The notes under the pieces: generated by a model
What the model was told of the DNA's origin: nothing
Database searches by the model: none
Seen by the model: only the letters and a program-made list of their open reading frames with translations
Shown here: positions 7,547-16,474 of the stretch, one piece after another
Numbering within the stretch: the stretch's first letter is position 1
Layout of the letters: each line of letters starts with the position of its first letter
Translations under genes and position numbers: made by a program
Assembly (NCBI GenBank): GCA_029257805.1
Contig: JARIAR010000052.1
Coordinates: 1 to 60,459, forward strand
Length of the DNA stretch: 60,459 bases
Source: Blautia sp.
GTDB lineage: Bacteria > Bacillota > Clostridia > Lachnospirales > Lachnospiraceae
Reading direction: 5' to 3'

Positions 7547-8371
7547 TTATCCTTTTACTGCACCGGCTGTTGCTCCGGCTATTACATATTTCTGACAAAT
7601 TAAATACAAAATCGTAATTGGCAATGCCGTGAGAATTAAATCTGCAAATACATAATTCCAGTTGCTGGAATACTGTCCGAAGAAATTGTACACCGTTAAT
7701 GGCATTGTCCATTTAGATGCAGAATTAAAGAAATATAACGGTACCATAAATTCATTCCATGCGCCCATAGCAGTGGTTACAATTACAGTAGCCATAATAG
7801 GTTTTAATAATGGAAAAATAATAGAAAAAAACATTCTCACAGGAGAAGCTCCATCAATATATGCAGCTTCATCAAGTTCCCTTGGAACATTTTTAATAAA
7901 TCCAGATAATGTAAAAATAGTCCAGGGAATCTGCAATGCTGCTTCCACGCAAATAACTCCTATAAATGTTCCTGTTAAATTCATTCTCTGCAAAAGCCCA
8001 TACGTTGTTACAATCTGAATAGGTGAAATCATTCCCAAAAGAAAAAGATAATATACAAATGATGTATACCGACTCTTCTTTCTGGATACAACAAACGCAT
8101 TTAAGCTTCCTGCCACAACTACGATCAGTGTCACGATGATTGTAATGATCATACTGTTTATAAATGCCTGTCCCATATTTCCTTTTTCTATTACAATCGA
8201 ATAGTTTTCAGGATGCCAGGCAGACGGCAAAGAAAGCCGAAATTCCTGTGCTTCCGGAGCATCTTTAAAAGATCCCAGTATCACAATAAAAAGTGGAAAA
8301 AGAATTATGAGAGACGTCAGAAACGCCACAACTGTAAGAATCACACTGCTAGCCGTTTTCTTTTTCTTCAT
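7547..8371 (-). CDS. Carbohydrate ABC transporter permease (MalG type)
   Basis: This 274-residue inner permease has six hydrophobic segments and the EAA loop DEAAYIDGASPVRMFFSIIFPLLKP that docks the ATPase. It begins at the ATG at 8371, sharing one base with the stop of the upstream permease (TGATG); a GTG one codon earlier is the alternative. No ATPase gene is in the operon, so a shared MsmK-type ATPase elsewhere is expected, as is common for CUT1 transporters in Firmicutes. Confidence 0.92.
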   Translation of the reverse strand: MKKKKTASSVILTVVAFLTSLIILFPLFIVILGSFKDAPEAQEFRLSLPSAWHPENYSIVIEKGNMGQAFINSMIITIIVTLIVVVAGSLNAFVVSRKKSRYTSFVYYLFLLGMISPIQIVTTYGLLQRMNLTGTFIGVICVEAALQIPWTIFTLSGFIKNVPRELDEAAYIDGASPVRMFFSIIFPLLKPIMATVIVTTAMGAWNEFMVPLYFFNSASKWTMPLTVYNFFGQYSSNWNYVFADLILTALPITILYLICQKYVIAGATAGAVKG

Positions 8372-9246
8372 CACATTTCCACCTCTCTCTTTGTAAGCGT
8401 TTTATTGATAATAACAGCAATCACTGCAATCACTACAAACAGTATCAGACTCATTGCAGAAGATCTTCCCAATGATCCTTTGCTAAATTCTTTATAAATA
8501 AATGTATTTAATACTTGTGTCGCATTACCCGGACCTCCGTTAGTCATTACATAAACCTGTTCAAATACTTTAAATCCACCAATTGTATTCATTGTAATCA
8601 CAACTGTAAAAGCCGGTGCGAGAAGCGGAAGTGTAATATTCTTAAATCTCTGCCACACATTTGCTCCATCAATTGTTGCCGCTTCGTAATAATCTTTTGG
8701 AATTCCCTGAAGGCCGGCAAGATAAATGGCCATAGCAAAGCCACTCCACTTCCATATCTGCACGAAAATAATACTCCACATAGCTGTGGAACCGTCGCCA
8801 AGCCAGTCATGGACAGCACCTGAAAATCCAAGTGCTGTCAAAATCTGATTCAAAATTCCTCCGTCCAGTTTAAAAACGGCTTTAAACATAATCCCAATAA
8901 CGATTAGACTTAATACTGCCGGTAAATAAAAAACAGTACGAAAGAATGATTTTCCTTTTACTGCAGAATTTAACAGAAGTGCCAGTAAAAGTCCAAGTAC
9001 CACAATGCCAATTGTTGTAGCTACTGCAAAAAGTACTGTATTTTTCAATGCAAGCATAAAATAATCATCATGCAAAAGTCTTTCAAAGTTTTTCAATCCT
9101 GTAAACTTTGGCTCATTAATTCTCTTTATATTCCAATTTGTAAAACTCATAATAAAACTGGCGATAATAGGAATACAATAAAAAACGGAAAACAGAATAA
9201 TGGCAGGATATGTAAAATAATTCGGGTAAAATTTTTTCTGATTCAT
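8371..9246 (-). CDS. Carbohydrate ABC transporter permease (MalF/UgpA type)
   Basis: This 291-residue permease has six membrane segments and the EAA loop YEAATIDGANVWQRFKNITLPLLAP. It pairs with the MalG-type permease directly downstream through a one-base overlap. It follows the binding-protein gene after 36 bases and has a GGAGG site before the ATG. Substrate is probably an oligosaccharide handled by the downstream hydrolase. Confidence 0.92.
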   Translation of the reverse strand: MNQKKFYPNYFTYPAIILFSVFYCIPIIASFIMSFTNWNIKRINEPKFTGLKNFERLLHDDYFMLALKNTVLFAVATTIGIVVLGLLLALLLNSAVKGKSFFRTVFYLPAVLSLIVIGIMFKAVFKLDGGILNQILTALGFSGAVHDWLGDGSTAMWSIIFVQIWKWSGFAMAIYLAGLQGIPKDYYEAATIDGANVWQRFKNITLPLLAPAFTVVITMNTIGGFKVFEQVYVMTNGGPGNATQVLNTFIYKEFSKGSLGRSSAMSLILFVVIAVIAVIINKTLTKREVEM

Positions 9247-9282
9247 GTCATTGCCTCCAGTTAAACTGTTTCAAATTTAATC

Positions 9283-10599
9283 TCATTCAAACGCTTCAAC
9301 GCCCTGCTGCGCCATATAATCTTCATAAATCCACTGGAAATCTTCCCATACAGACTCTGCATCTTTTTCTCCTGCTGCTGCTTCTACATAAAAATTCCAC
9401 AAATCATTAAAGCATCCGTTTGCATCTGCAAGCTGTCCATTTAATTCATATACATAATTTCCACTATTTATATATTCATCTACAATACTTTGTACACATG
9501 GAGTTGCATCTCCGCCTTCTACATCATTAAAAGCTGAATATCCCGGATTTGCTTCATAATACATATTCTGATATTCCGGCATTGACCATACTTCCAAAAA
9601 TGCTTTTGCTTCATCTACCTGCGCACCAGCCTTTGGTACAAATAATCCCTGCACATAATTTCCTGTTGGAAGTACCGGTTTATCGCCAAATGGAATGACA
9701 AAAGAACCAAGCTCTACTTCTGGATAGTTCATTGTAAAATCAGTTGCCCACTGATCAACGGTAAGATACATAGCAGCTTTTCCTTCTGCCATAATTTGTG
9801 CTGCATCGTTATACCCTACAGATAAATTATCCTCATTTACATATCCTTCTGTATATAAGTCAATATATCTCTGAAGAATCTCTACTACTTCTGGAATTTC
9901 AGTCCATGTAATTTCATTATTCAAAAGTTTTTCATATGTCTCTTCTGCTTTATCTCCTAAAAGAACAGGAATTCCACCAGTCATAAAAATCTGAGTTTCC
10001 CAATTATCTTTATTTGTTTGTAAAAATGGAGCTGCATCGGATTTCTCTTTAATTGTTTTTAAAATATCCAAAAATTCATCATAATTCTGTGGAGCCGGAT
10101 TCTCAATCCCACATGACTTCAAAAGTTCTTTATTATAGTATACAACCTGGTATCCAGAAGAAGATTCCTTCGGAAGTGCATAAATTTTTCCATCTTTGCT
10201 GTCTTTTAACATATCTGGATTTACAAGACGATCCACCCAGGATTCATTGCTTAAATCTTCACAGTACTCATATACGTTCAATGTTACATTTTGAGAAGGT
10301 GTATTTTGCTCAAAAACATCCGGCACCTCTCCTGTAGATAATTTTAAATTTGTCATGGAAGTATACTGATCATCCGGAACTACCTGAAAGTCCACTTTGC
10401 ATCCATAATCTTTTTCTATAGCATCTGCCATAGTCTGATAAGCATCAAAAAACTTTCCCTGACATGTCATAAAGGAAATCGTCTTTCCCTCTAAAATAGA
10501 ATAATCTGTCGTATCTGCTTCTCCGGCCCATACCGGGACACCTGCCAGCATCGAAATAGCTGCTGTAATACTAATTGCTGCTGATACTCTTCTTTTCAT
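9283..10599 (-). CDS. Extracellular solute-binding protein, family 1 (sugar ABC)
   Basis: This 438-residue binding protein captures a sugar for the two downstream permeases. It has a signal peptide (residues 1-~25, ending GVPVWA-GE) that looks like a signal-peptidase I site. There is no lipobox cysteine, which is unusual for an ABC binding protein in a Gram-positive cell. Fold features include FFDAYQTMADAIEKDYG, NLKLSTGEVPDVF and YYNKELLKSCGI. GGAGGAG lies upstream of the ATG. It is the first gene of the operon and is divergent from the two-component genes that probably control it. Confidence 0.9.
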   Translation of the reverse strand: MKRRVSAAISITAAISMLAGVPVWAGEADTTDYSILEGKTISFMTCQGKFFDAYQTMADAIEKDYGCKVDFQVVPDDQYTSMTNLKLSTGEVPDVFEQNTPSQNVTLNVYEYCEDLSNESWVDRLVNPDMLKDSKDGKIYALPKESSSGYQVVYYNKELLKSCGIENPAPQNYDEFLDILKTIKEKSDAAPFLQTNKDNWETQIFMTGGIPVLLGDKAEETYEKLLNNEITWTEIPEVVEILQRYIDLYTEGYVNEDNLSVGYNDAAQIMAEGKAAMYLTVDQWATDFTMNYPEVELGSFVIPFGDKPVLPTGNYVQGLFVPKAGAQVDEAKAFLEVWSMPEYQNMYYEANPGYSAFNDVEGGDATPCVQSIVDEYINSGNYVYELNGQLADANGCFNDLWNFYVEAAAGEKDAESVWEDFQWIYEDYMAQQGVEAFE

Positions 10600-10637
10600 T
10601 TTGTTCTCCTCCTGCTTTTATTTACGATATTTTTGAT

Positions 10638-10656
10638 AATCATATTCTATATGATT
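10638..10656. promoter_or_regulatory. 19-base palindrome, candidate operator
   Basis: AATCATAT (10638-10645), TCT, ATATGATT (10649-10656) is a perfect 8+8 inverted repeat. It overlaps the likely -10 of the binding-protein promoter (minus-strand TTCAAA, about 18 bp, TATGAT) in the divergent control region. Binding by the adjacent AraC-type response regulator or another regulator is inference. Confidence 0.4.
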
Positions 10657-10714
10657 TTTAGTTTTGAAGAAATGGAAAATATAAGCTAAAAACATGGAAG
10701 ATTTTCGAATGGTA

Positions 10715-10742
10715 TTGTTTTTTCCATTTCATCTGCTATAAT
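10715..10742 (+). promoter_or_regulatory. Promoter of the two-component operon
   Basis: TTGTTT (10715-10720), 16 bp, TATAAT (10737-10742), about 47 bases before the kinase start. Confidence 0.7.
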
Positions 10743-10796
10743 GCAGACAATAGAATTCTGAAAATTCTATTATTTTATGAACAGAGGAGCTATTTT

Positions 10797-12587
10797 ATGA
10801 AAATGTCATTTCAAAAAAAATTATTTATTTCTCTTTCCATGTTAATGGCTGCATTAATGTTTTTTTGCATAGGTGCCTTTTCTCTTTATACATACCGAAA
10901 TCTTTACAAGGAATCTATGAATAATCTTATACATTTAAGTGATCGTACCGGATATGAATTAAACACACTTTTAGGAAATATGGATGAACTGGCACTATAT
11001 GCATCTACAAATCCGGAAATACGAAGTGCTTTTACCAAAGCAAAAATGCAGGGATATTCTAACTCTGATCTTTCCAAACAGACAGCACAAACCCTGTCTT
11101 CTATTTCCATTCCCAATAATTCCTCTCATTTTCGAATTTCTTTATATAATAAAAAGGGGAACTTTACATCTATCGGGATTCCTTACAATAAAAAGGAAAC
11201 CGCAAAAAAATTAAACTCCAAAGAATACTTAAACTGGTATCTTAATCTGCCCATACAGAAAAACAGGGCTTCTGTTTCCGGTTTTCATTCAGATTACTGG
11301 AGTCCTAAAAATACAACGTATCTTTCCCTGTATCGAGAAATTTTTGATGAAAAAATCTCCTTTCAGGCAACCGGAATTATTGAAATACAATGTCCTTCTG
11401 ACATTGTAAAAAATCTCTTAAAATTTAATACAACAGATTATTCCTGCTATTTATATGATGAAAATGAAAACCTTATTTTTTCTACTGGAAGATCCCCTGA
11501 ACCATCTGCTTCTGATATTCTTCATGTTTACAAAAAAAACCCTAATGGCTATATAAAATCCGGATCTCGCTCGCTTTACAGCGGAACTAATGTGCGCAAC
11601 GGTTTTCAAATTGTACTGACACAATCAGAAAAACACATCTGGGGAATTATTCTTCCTCAAATACTATCTGTTTTTCTAATGGGGATTAGTGCATTCACTA
11701 TCACCATAATTGCTATTTTTCATGTAACCAAAAGAGCCACCCGTCCATTGCAGGAGCTGACTCATTCTGTAAAACAGGTTACACTCTCCACACCTTCGTT
11801 GGAACTGGATCCATCTGATTATCCGGATGAAATCTCCGGCTTAAATCAAGCATTTGACAAAATGTTTTTTCGCCTAAAACAATCTATGGAAGAAAATATA
11901 CAACGTCAATCTTACGAAATGAAAGCAAATATGATTGCTTTACAAGCACAAATGGATCCTCATTTCCTTTATAACACACTTACTGTTATAAAATCACTGT
12001 GTAGAGAGCAAAACACTATACAGATCAATCATACCTGCGACTATCTTGTAAAGATGCTGCGCTATATTTCATCCTATGATGACCACACTGTTTTTCTCTG
12101 CCAGGAACTGTCCCATACAGAAAACTATTTAAATCTAATGAAAATACGATATGAGGATCAGTTTACATATACATTCTCCATTGACTCCGATGTAGACACC
12201 CAAAAACTACGTATTCCCAAACTTACGATCCAACCTTTAGTAGAAAACTGTTTTCAACATGCATTTAAAACCATTGCACCTCCCTGGAATATTCAGATTC
12301 ATTTTTGGCAGGAAGATTTACGCTGGTTTGTAAATGTTATAGATAACGGAACGGGAATCACACCAGAAAAGGAAAAAGAAATTTTGTTGAAAATACAGGA
12401 ATTTCTTTCTCATCCATCTGACTCTATTACCAATTTAAAAATCGGAGGTATGGGACTTGTAAATACAGTTGCACGTTTAAAACTTCGCTACAAAGAACAA
12501 ATTTCTTTTGAAATCACCCGCCTGCCTCATGGCGGTACTTCTGTTACATTAGGAGGAACAAACGAACATGAATATTTTTGTAATTGA
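10797..12587 (+). CDS. YesM-type sensor histidine kinase
   Basis: This 596-residue membrane kinase has a transmembrane segment at about 8-30, an extracellular sensor region, a second segment near 280-305, a HAMP linker (about 310-360), the His_kinase domain with QMDPHFLYN (phosphorylated His389), and a C-terminal HATPase (NVIDNGTGI, GGMGLVN). GAGGAG lies seven bases before the ATG. Its end overlaps the response-regulator gene by 20 bases. It is divergent from the sugar ABC operon, the usual arrangement for a pair sensing an external glycan or its binding protein. Confidence 0.92.
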   Translation: MKMSFQKKLFISLSMLMAALMFFCIGAFSLYTYRNLYKESMNNLIHLSDRTGYELNTLLGNMDELALYASTNPEIRSAFTKAKMQGYSNSDLSKQTAQTLSSISIPNNSSHFRISLYNKKGNFTSIGIPYNKKETAKKLNSKEYLNWYLNLPIQKNRASVSGFHSDYWSPKNTTYLSLYREIFDEKISFQATGIIEIQCPSDIVKNLLKFNTTDYSCYLYDENENLIFSTGRSPEPSASDILHVYKKNPNGYIKSGSRSLYSGTNVRNGFQIVLTQSEKHIWGIILPQILSVFLMGISAFTITIIAIFHVTKRATRPLQELTHSVKQVTLSTPSLELDPSDYPDEISGLNQAFDKMFFRLKQSMEENIQRQSYEMKANMIALQAQMDPHFLYNTLTVIKSLCREQNTIQINHTCDYLVKMLRYISSYDDHTVFLCQELSHTENYLNLMKIRYEDQFTYTFSIDSDVDTQKLRIPKLTIQPLVENCFQHAFKTIAPPWNIQIHFWQEDLRWFVNVIDNGTGITPEKEKEILLKIQEFLSHPSDSITNLKIGGMGLVNTVARLKLRYKEQISFEITRLPHGGTSVTLGGTNEHEYFCN

Positions 12588-14067
12588 AGATGAACCACCT
12601 ATCTTAAGAGACATTCTTGCAATCATTAAGTCTTTTCATGAAGACTACCAAATTATTGGAAAAGCCTCCAATGGAAAAGATGCCATTGATTTTATAAAAG
12701 CTCAGGGAAATAATATAGATGTTATTATATCTGATATTCAGATTCCTGTTTTAAATGGATTGGAAGTTATCGATTACACGCATAAACACTTCCCCCATAT
12801 ACTTAGCATCATTCTCACAGGATACAGTAATTTTGAATATGCAAGGAAAGCAATTAAATGTGACGTTTTTGATTATCTATTAAAACCAATTGATGAAAAC
12901 GAATTACATCAGCAACTTCAGAAAGCTTATACCCGGAAATGTCTTGATTATATGAAAACTCCCACTCATAATTCCATTCCTCAGGAAAGCATTTTAGAAC
13001 CGCAATACCAGATTGCCATGTTAAGTCTGGGATCTTTTCCTGTATATTCTTCTCTATACAATGAATTATTCCCGGAAGTATGGAGACAACTGAAAATAGA
13101 AGAATATTTAGATCAAAGCAAAATACCGGATCAGCAATACTGGATGATAGATGGTACTTCTCTTGCAGAAAAAATTATTTTATTTCATATTCCCGAAAAA
13201 TATATTTCCTGTTCCCGTCAATATCTTACCGATATCCTATCTCCTTTATGCGAAAAAGAGCCTTCCATAACCATTGCCGTGGACACTGGTTTTTCCGGCA
13301 TACGGGATGTTCATCGTTCCATTTTAAATCTAAAAAATTTTATCAATAAAACAAGTCAGATCGGAATGTCACAACTTTTATTTTATCCGGAAATACCAGC
13401 TAACCAAACACCGGAATATTCCTCTGCTTTTCTTTCCTATTGCAATCGTTTAGCCAAACTAATGTCACAGAAAAATATTTCTGTTTTTGAAGCGGAACTA
13501 AAAAATTATATAAAGCAAATACAAATACAACATATTCCGGCACTTCAGGTTTACCGACTGATTTCAGATCTCCTGAACACCTGCATCCAAATATGTGATA
13601 ACACCCACGTATCTGACATTAACATCCCTTCCACTATTACAGATATTATGATTCTATCCGATACGTATTCTACTTTATACGAAAATCTCCATTCGATTTT
13701 TCTTTCTCTCTTTGAAATTATTCTGGATGATAAAGATATTGGAACAGACAGAAACCATGCGGTCATAAAAATAGACGCCTATATGAAAGAACATTATAGG
13801 GAACCTATTAATACAAAATCTATTGCTGAAAAATTCGGATTTACCCCTGCCTATCTGAGTAAAATATTCCGAGAATATAAATCCATCACTCCAGCAGATT
13901 ATATTATACAATTGCGCATAGAAAAAGCAAAAGAACTTCTTTCTTCCTCATCTAACTGTAAAATTAAAGATGTCGCTGCATTTGTAGGTTATGATGACTC
14001 TCTTTATTTCAGTAAGGTTTTTAAAAAAATAACAGGTATCTCACCTCGTCAATATATGGAAAAATAA
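12568..14067 (+). CDS. YesN-type response regulator with AraC DNA-binding domain
   Basis: This 499-residue protein has an N-terminal receiver domain (about 1-125; acidic EDE at 7-9, phosphoacceptor Asp56, Thr84, Lys106). A long, weakly conserved middle follows. The C-terminal AraC helix-turn-helix pair starts about residue 400 (SIAEKFGFTPAYLSKIFREY, VAAFVGYDDSLYFSKVFKKITGISPRQY). It overlaps the kinase gene and should activate the divergent ABC-hydrolase operon. Confidence 0.93.
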   Translation: MNIFVIEDEPPILRDILAIIKSFHEDYQIIGKASNGKDAIDFIKAQGNNIDVIISDIQIPVLNGLEVIDYTHKHFPHILSIILTGYSNFEYARKAIKCDVFDYLLKPIDENELHQQLQKAYTRKCLDYMKTPTHNSIPQESILEPQYQIAMLSLGSFPVYSSLYNELFPEVWRQLKIEEYLDQSKIPDQQYWMIDGTSLAEKIILFHIPEKYISCSRQYLTDILSPLCEKEPSITIAVDTGFSGIRDVHRSILNLKNFINKTSQIGMSQLLFYPEIPANQTPEYSSAFLSYCNRLAKLMSQKNISVFEAELKNYIKQIQIQHIPALQVYRLISDLLNTCIQICDNTHVSDINIPSTITDIMILSDTYSTLYENLHSIFLSLFEIILDDKDIGTDRNHAVIKIDAYMKEHYREPINTKSIAEKFGFTPAYLSKIFREYKSITPADYIIQLRIEKAKELLSSSSNCKIKDVAAFVGYDDSLYFSKVFKKITGISPRQYMEK

Positions 14068-14107
14068 AAAATTAATGGAGCTGCTCACAGCAGCTCCATT
14101 AATTTTT
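14067..14107. terminator. Bidirectional terminator, 19-bp perfect stem
   Basis: Arms 14067-14085 and 14089-14107 are perfectly complementary with a 3-base loop and end in A5/T5, serving both convergent genes. The right arm lies within the last codons of the threonine aldolase gene. Confidence 0.9.
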
Positions 14108-15110
14108 CAATATCTTCTTTTTTCGTTGCCCAGCTTGTAGCAAATCGTACTACTGTATGATTTTCATCATATTTTTCCCAGACTGTAAAATCCACCTGTT
14201 TTTCCAACTTTTTCATTTTTTCATTTTGCAATACTATAAATTGCTGATTAGTGGGCGATTCTAAATAAAATTGGTAATTTTTGTCTCTCAGCCCCTCTTT
14301 TAACAGTTTTGCCATCTCGATCCCATGTCTGCTTATTTTCATATACAATTCATCCGTAAACAATGTGTCAAACTGGATCCCCAGAACACGTCCTTTTGCA
14401 AGAAGCGCTCCCTGCTGTTTTACTGTTGTCATGAAATTTTTAGGCGCATTATTTTCTGTAAAAACAACTGCTTCTCCACATAACGCTCCTACCTTTGTTC
14501 CGCCTATATAAAAAGCATCGCAACACTGTGCAATATCTTTCAACGTTACATCTGATTCTTCACTCATTAACCCGTATCCCAGACGAGCTCCATCCATATA
14601 CAATGGAATCTGAAAGGTTTTACATACTTCTGAAAGGTTTCTTAACTCCTCTTTTGTATACAAAGTTCCATATTCTGTTGGATGGGAAATATAAACCATA
14701 CCAGGAAACACCATGTGTTCCCGACTTTCATCGCCATAAAATTCTTCTAAAAACTTCTTAAGTTCTGCACTGTCCATTTTTCCATTGTGCTGTGGTATAG
14801 TTAAAACTTTATGCCCACTGTGCTCAATAGCTCCTGCCTCATGAACATTTATATGACCGGTTTCTACTGCCACCACTCCTTCATAATTTCTCAGAATCCC
14901 ATGAATGACAGTTGCATTGGTCTGTGTTCCCCCTACAAGAAAATAAATCTCTGCTTCCGGACAGCCACAAGCCTCCTTAATCTTATTTTTTGCACTTTCA
15001 CAATATGGATCTACCCCATATCCCGGAAGATGTTCCATATTTGTCTCCACAAGACGTTTTAAAATCTCCGGATGTGCTCCTTCTCCATAATCACACGCAA
15101 ACGATAACAT
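14085..15110 (-). CDS. Low-specificity L-threonine aldolase family, PLP-dependent
   Basis: This 341-residue beta-eliminating-lyase-type enzyme would split L-threonine or allo-threonine to glycine and acetaldehyde. Signature regions are the start SFACDYGEGAHPEIL, GGTQTNATV, HINVHEAGAIE, the PLP-contact LYMDGARLGYGL, and the likely Schiff-base lysine in YIGGTKVGAL. Length is normal. It lies downstream of aroF with a 32-base gap and ends in the shared terminator. Substrate specificity within the family cannot be read from sequence. Confidence 0.85.
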   Translation of the reverse strand: MLSFACDYGEGAHPEILKRLVETNMEHLPGYGVDPYCESAKNKIKEACGCPEAEIYFLVGGTQTNATVIHGILRNYEGVVAVETGHINVHEAGAIEHSGHKVLTIPQHNGKMDSAELKKFLEEFYGDESREHMVFPGMVYISHPTEYGTLYTKEELRNLSEVCKTFQIPLYMDGARLGYGLMSEESDVTLKDIAQCCDAFYIGGTKVGALCGEAVVFTENNAPKNFMTTVKQQGALLAKGRVLGIQFDTLFTDELYMKISRHGIEMAKLLKEGLRDKNYQFYLESPTNQQFIVLQNEKMKKLEKQVDFTVWEKYDENHTVVRFATSWATKKEDIEKLMELL

Positions 15111-15142
15111 CTTTCTACCTCCTGAAAAATATGAAACGTTTC

Positions 15143-16153
15143 TTAAAATTCTTTTCCAAAAACACCTATTATATTTTTTACTTTCTGCATCACCTGGTCA
15201 AACATAACCGGCGGCAATGACTGCATTCCATCGCAAAGAGCTTTTTCTGGATTATTATGTACCTCTATCATAACGCCATCTGCCCCTGCTGCAATAGCAG
15301 CCATTGTAAGAGGCTCTACCATAAAACGATGTCCGGATGCATGACTTGGATCAACAATAACCGGCAGATGTGTTTTTTTCTTTAACATAGGAATTGCTGA
15401 AATATCAAGTGTATTTCTCATGGAAGTTTCAAATGTACGAATTCCCCTCTCACATAAAATTACCTTTTCATTTCCTCCCGCCATAATATATTCCGCACTC
15501 ATTAACAGTTCTTCTAATGTGTTTGCCATACCACGTTTCAAGAGAATAGGCTTATCCAGCTTTCCTAGTTCTTTTAATAATTCAAAATTTTGCATATTTC
15601 TTGTTCCAACCTGGATTACATCTACATCTTCAAAAAGTTCCAGGTGATCCAGCCGCATAATTTCAGTTACAACCGGAAGACCTGTTGCCTTTTTTGCCTC
15701 CAGAAGAAGATCCAGCCCATCTCTTCCAAGCCCCTGAAAAGAGTACGGGGATGTTCTTGGTTTAAATGCACCTCCACGAAGAAGATTCGCCCCGGATTTT
15801 TTTACATCAAATGCAACCTCCTTCATCTGTTCTTCTGTTTCTACAGAACACGGACCTGCAATAACCTGAAAATGACCTCCGCCAATTTTACGTCCGCATA
15901 TATCAATGACAGTATCCTCTGGATGCATAGTACGATTTGCCTTTTTATATGGTTCACGAATACGACGAACATCTTCCACGACCTCTAATGCACGCAGCTG
16001 GTCTTCCTGCACATGACTGGTATCCCCGATCAATCCAATCAACGAAGCTTCCATCCCGTCAGAAAGATGAAGTTTTAATCCACGTGCTACAAGAGATCCT
16101 TTCAGTTCTTCTACTTTTTCTTTGTCTGCTCCCTGTTTTAAAATAATGATCAT
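15143..16153 (-). CDS. aroF: 3-Deoxy-7-phosphoheptulonate synthase (DAHP synthase)
   Basis: This 336-residue enzyme condenses phosphoenolpyruvate and erythrose 4-phosphate, the first step of the shikimate pathway. It is the type I-beta form with an N-terminal ferredoxin-like regulatory extension (1-~70). The barrel then carries IAGPCSVE, RGGAFKPRTSPYSFQGLG, LLKRGM, CERGIRTFE and DPSHASGHR. AGGAGGAG precedes the ATG. It is preceded by a Phe/Tyr-rich leader peptide and attenuator, so it is likely induced when aromatic amino-acid-charged tRNAs are short. Confidence 0.93.
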   Translation of the reverse strand: MIIILKQGADKEKVEELKGSLVARGLKLHLSDGMEASLIGLIGDTSHVQEDQLRALEVVEDVRRIREPYKKANRTMHPEDTVIDICGRKIGGGHFQVIAGPCSVETEEQMKEVAFDVKKSGANLLRGGAFKPRTSPYSFQGLGRDGLDLLLEAKKATGLPVVTEIMRLDHLELFEDVDVIQVGTRNMQNFELLKELGKLDKPILLKRGMANTLEELLMSAEYIMAGGNEKVILCERGIRTFETSMRNTLDISAIPMLKKKTHLPVIVDPSHASGHRFMVEPLTMAAIAAGADGVMIEVHNNPEKALCDGMQSLPPVMFDQVMQKVKNIIGVFGKEF

Positions 16154-16171
16154 ATTTCTTTCTCCTCCTAC

Positions 16172-16211
16172 AAAATAGAAAGCCGGTGTCTGCTACATAC
16201 AAACACCGGCT
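16172..16211 (-). terminator. Attenuator terminator before aroF, with competing antiterminator
   Basis: On the minus strand AGCCGGTGT (16211-16203) pairs with ACACCGGCT (16189-16181), 9 bp, followed by TTCTATTTTG and then the aroF ribosome site. The loop plus three bases of the 5' arm (16205-16191) can instead pair with 16250-16263 inside the leader ORF: nine perfect pairs, one bulged base, five more. The two structures exclude each other, as expected for ribosome-mediated attenuation. Confidence 0.8.
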
Positions 16212-16239
16212 GATACATCTTTTCTCTTATATCAAGACT

Positions 16240-16347
16240 TCACCTGCACTGTTTTATGTAGCAAAAAGAACCTGCGCTAAAATAATAGCCCAAGTAACCA
16301 AAATACGCAAATTCTGTTGTACAGTTTATTTGTATTTTCTTTGCCAC
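16240..16347 (-). CDS. Aromatic leader peptide controlling aroF
   Basis: This 35-codon ORF starts at GTG 16347 with GGAGG eight bases upstream (an ATG at 16362 in frame would sit almost at the transcript start). The stretch FAYFGYLGYYF at residues 13-23, plus Phe28 and Tyr30, gives nine aromatic residues (four Phe, five Tyr) within 18 codons. The 3' codons for Cys29-Tyr30-Ile31-Lys32 form the antiterminator arm, so a ribosome stalled at the earlier Phe/Tyr codons would leave that arm free and allow aroF transcription. It is too short for ordinary gene calls. The mechanism is inferred from the sequence layout. Confidence 0.78.
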   Translation of the reverse strand: MAKKIQINCTTEFAYFGYLGYYFSAGSFCYIKQCR

Positions 16348-16377
16348 AACTGCAACCTCCATCTCTTTTTCTCCCTC

Positions 16378-16406
16378 ATATTATCGCAATACCTAATACT
16401 TGTCAA
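16378..16406 (-). promoter_or_regulatory. Promoter of the aroF leader transcript
   Basis: TTGACA (16406-16401), 17 bp, TAATAT (16383-16378). Start near 16371, about 24 bases before the leader GTG. Two short hairpins just upstream (about 16424-16462) may end transcription of the neighbouring gene. Confidence 0.85.
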
Positions 16407-16474
16407 GTGTTTTGTTTTACAAATTAAAGCGTAACGCTTTTACTTGTAAAAGTAAAAGGAAGTTTCTCTCATTT

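Noticed and set aside
7536..7712. N-terminal extension of the glycoside hydrolase
   Set aside because: It overlaps the permease gene, has no ribosome site and low-complexity content; GGAGG points to ATG 7535.
16154..16239. T-box riboswitch before aroF
   Set aside because: No AGGGTGGNACCGCG element is present; the leader ORF and terminator explain the region better.
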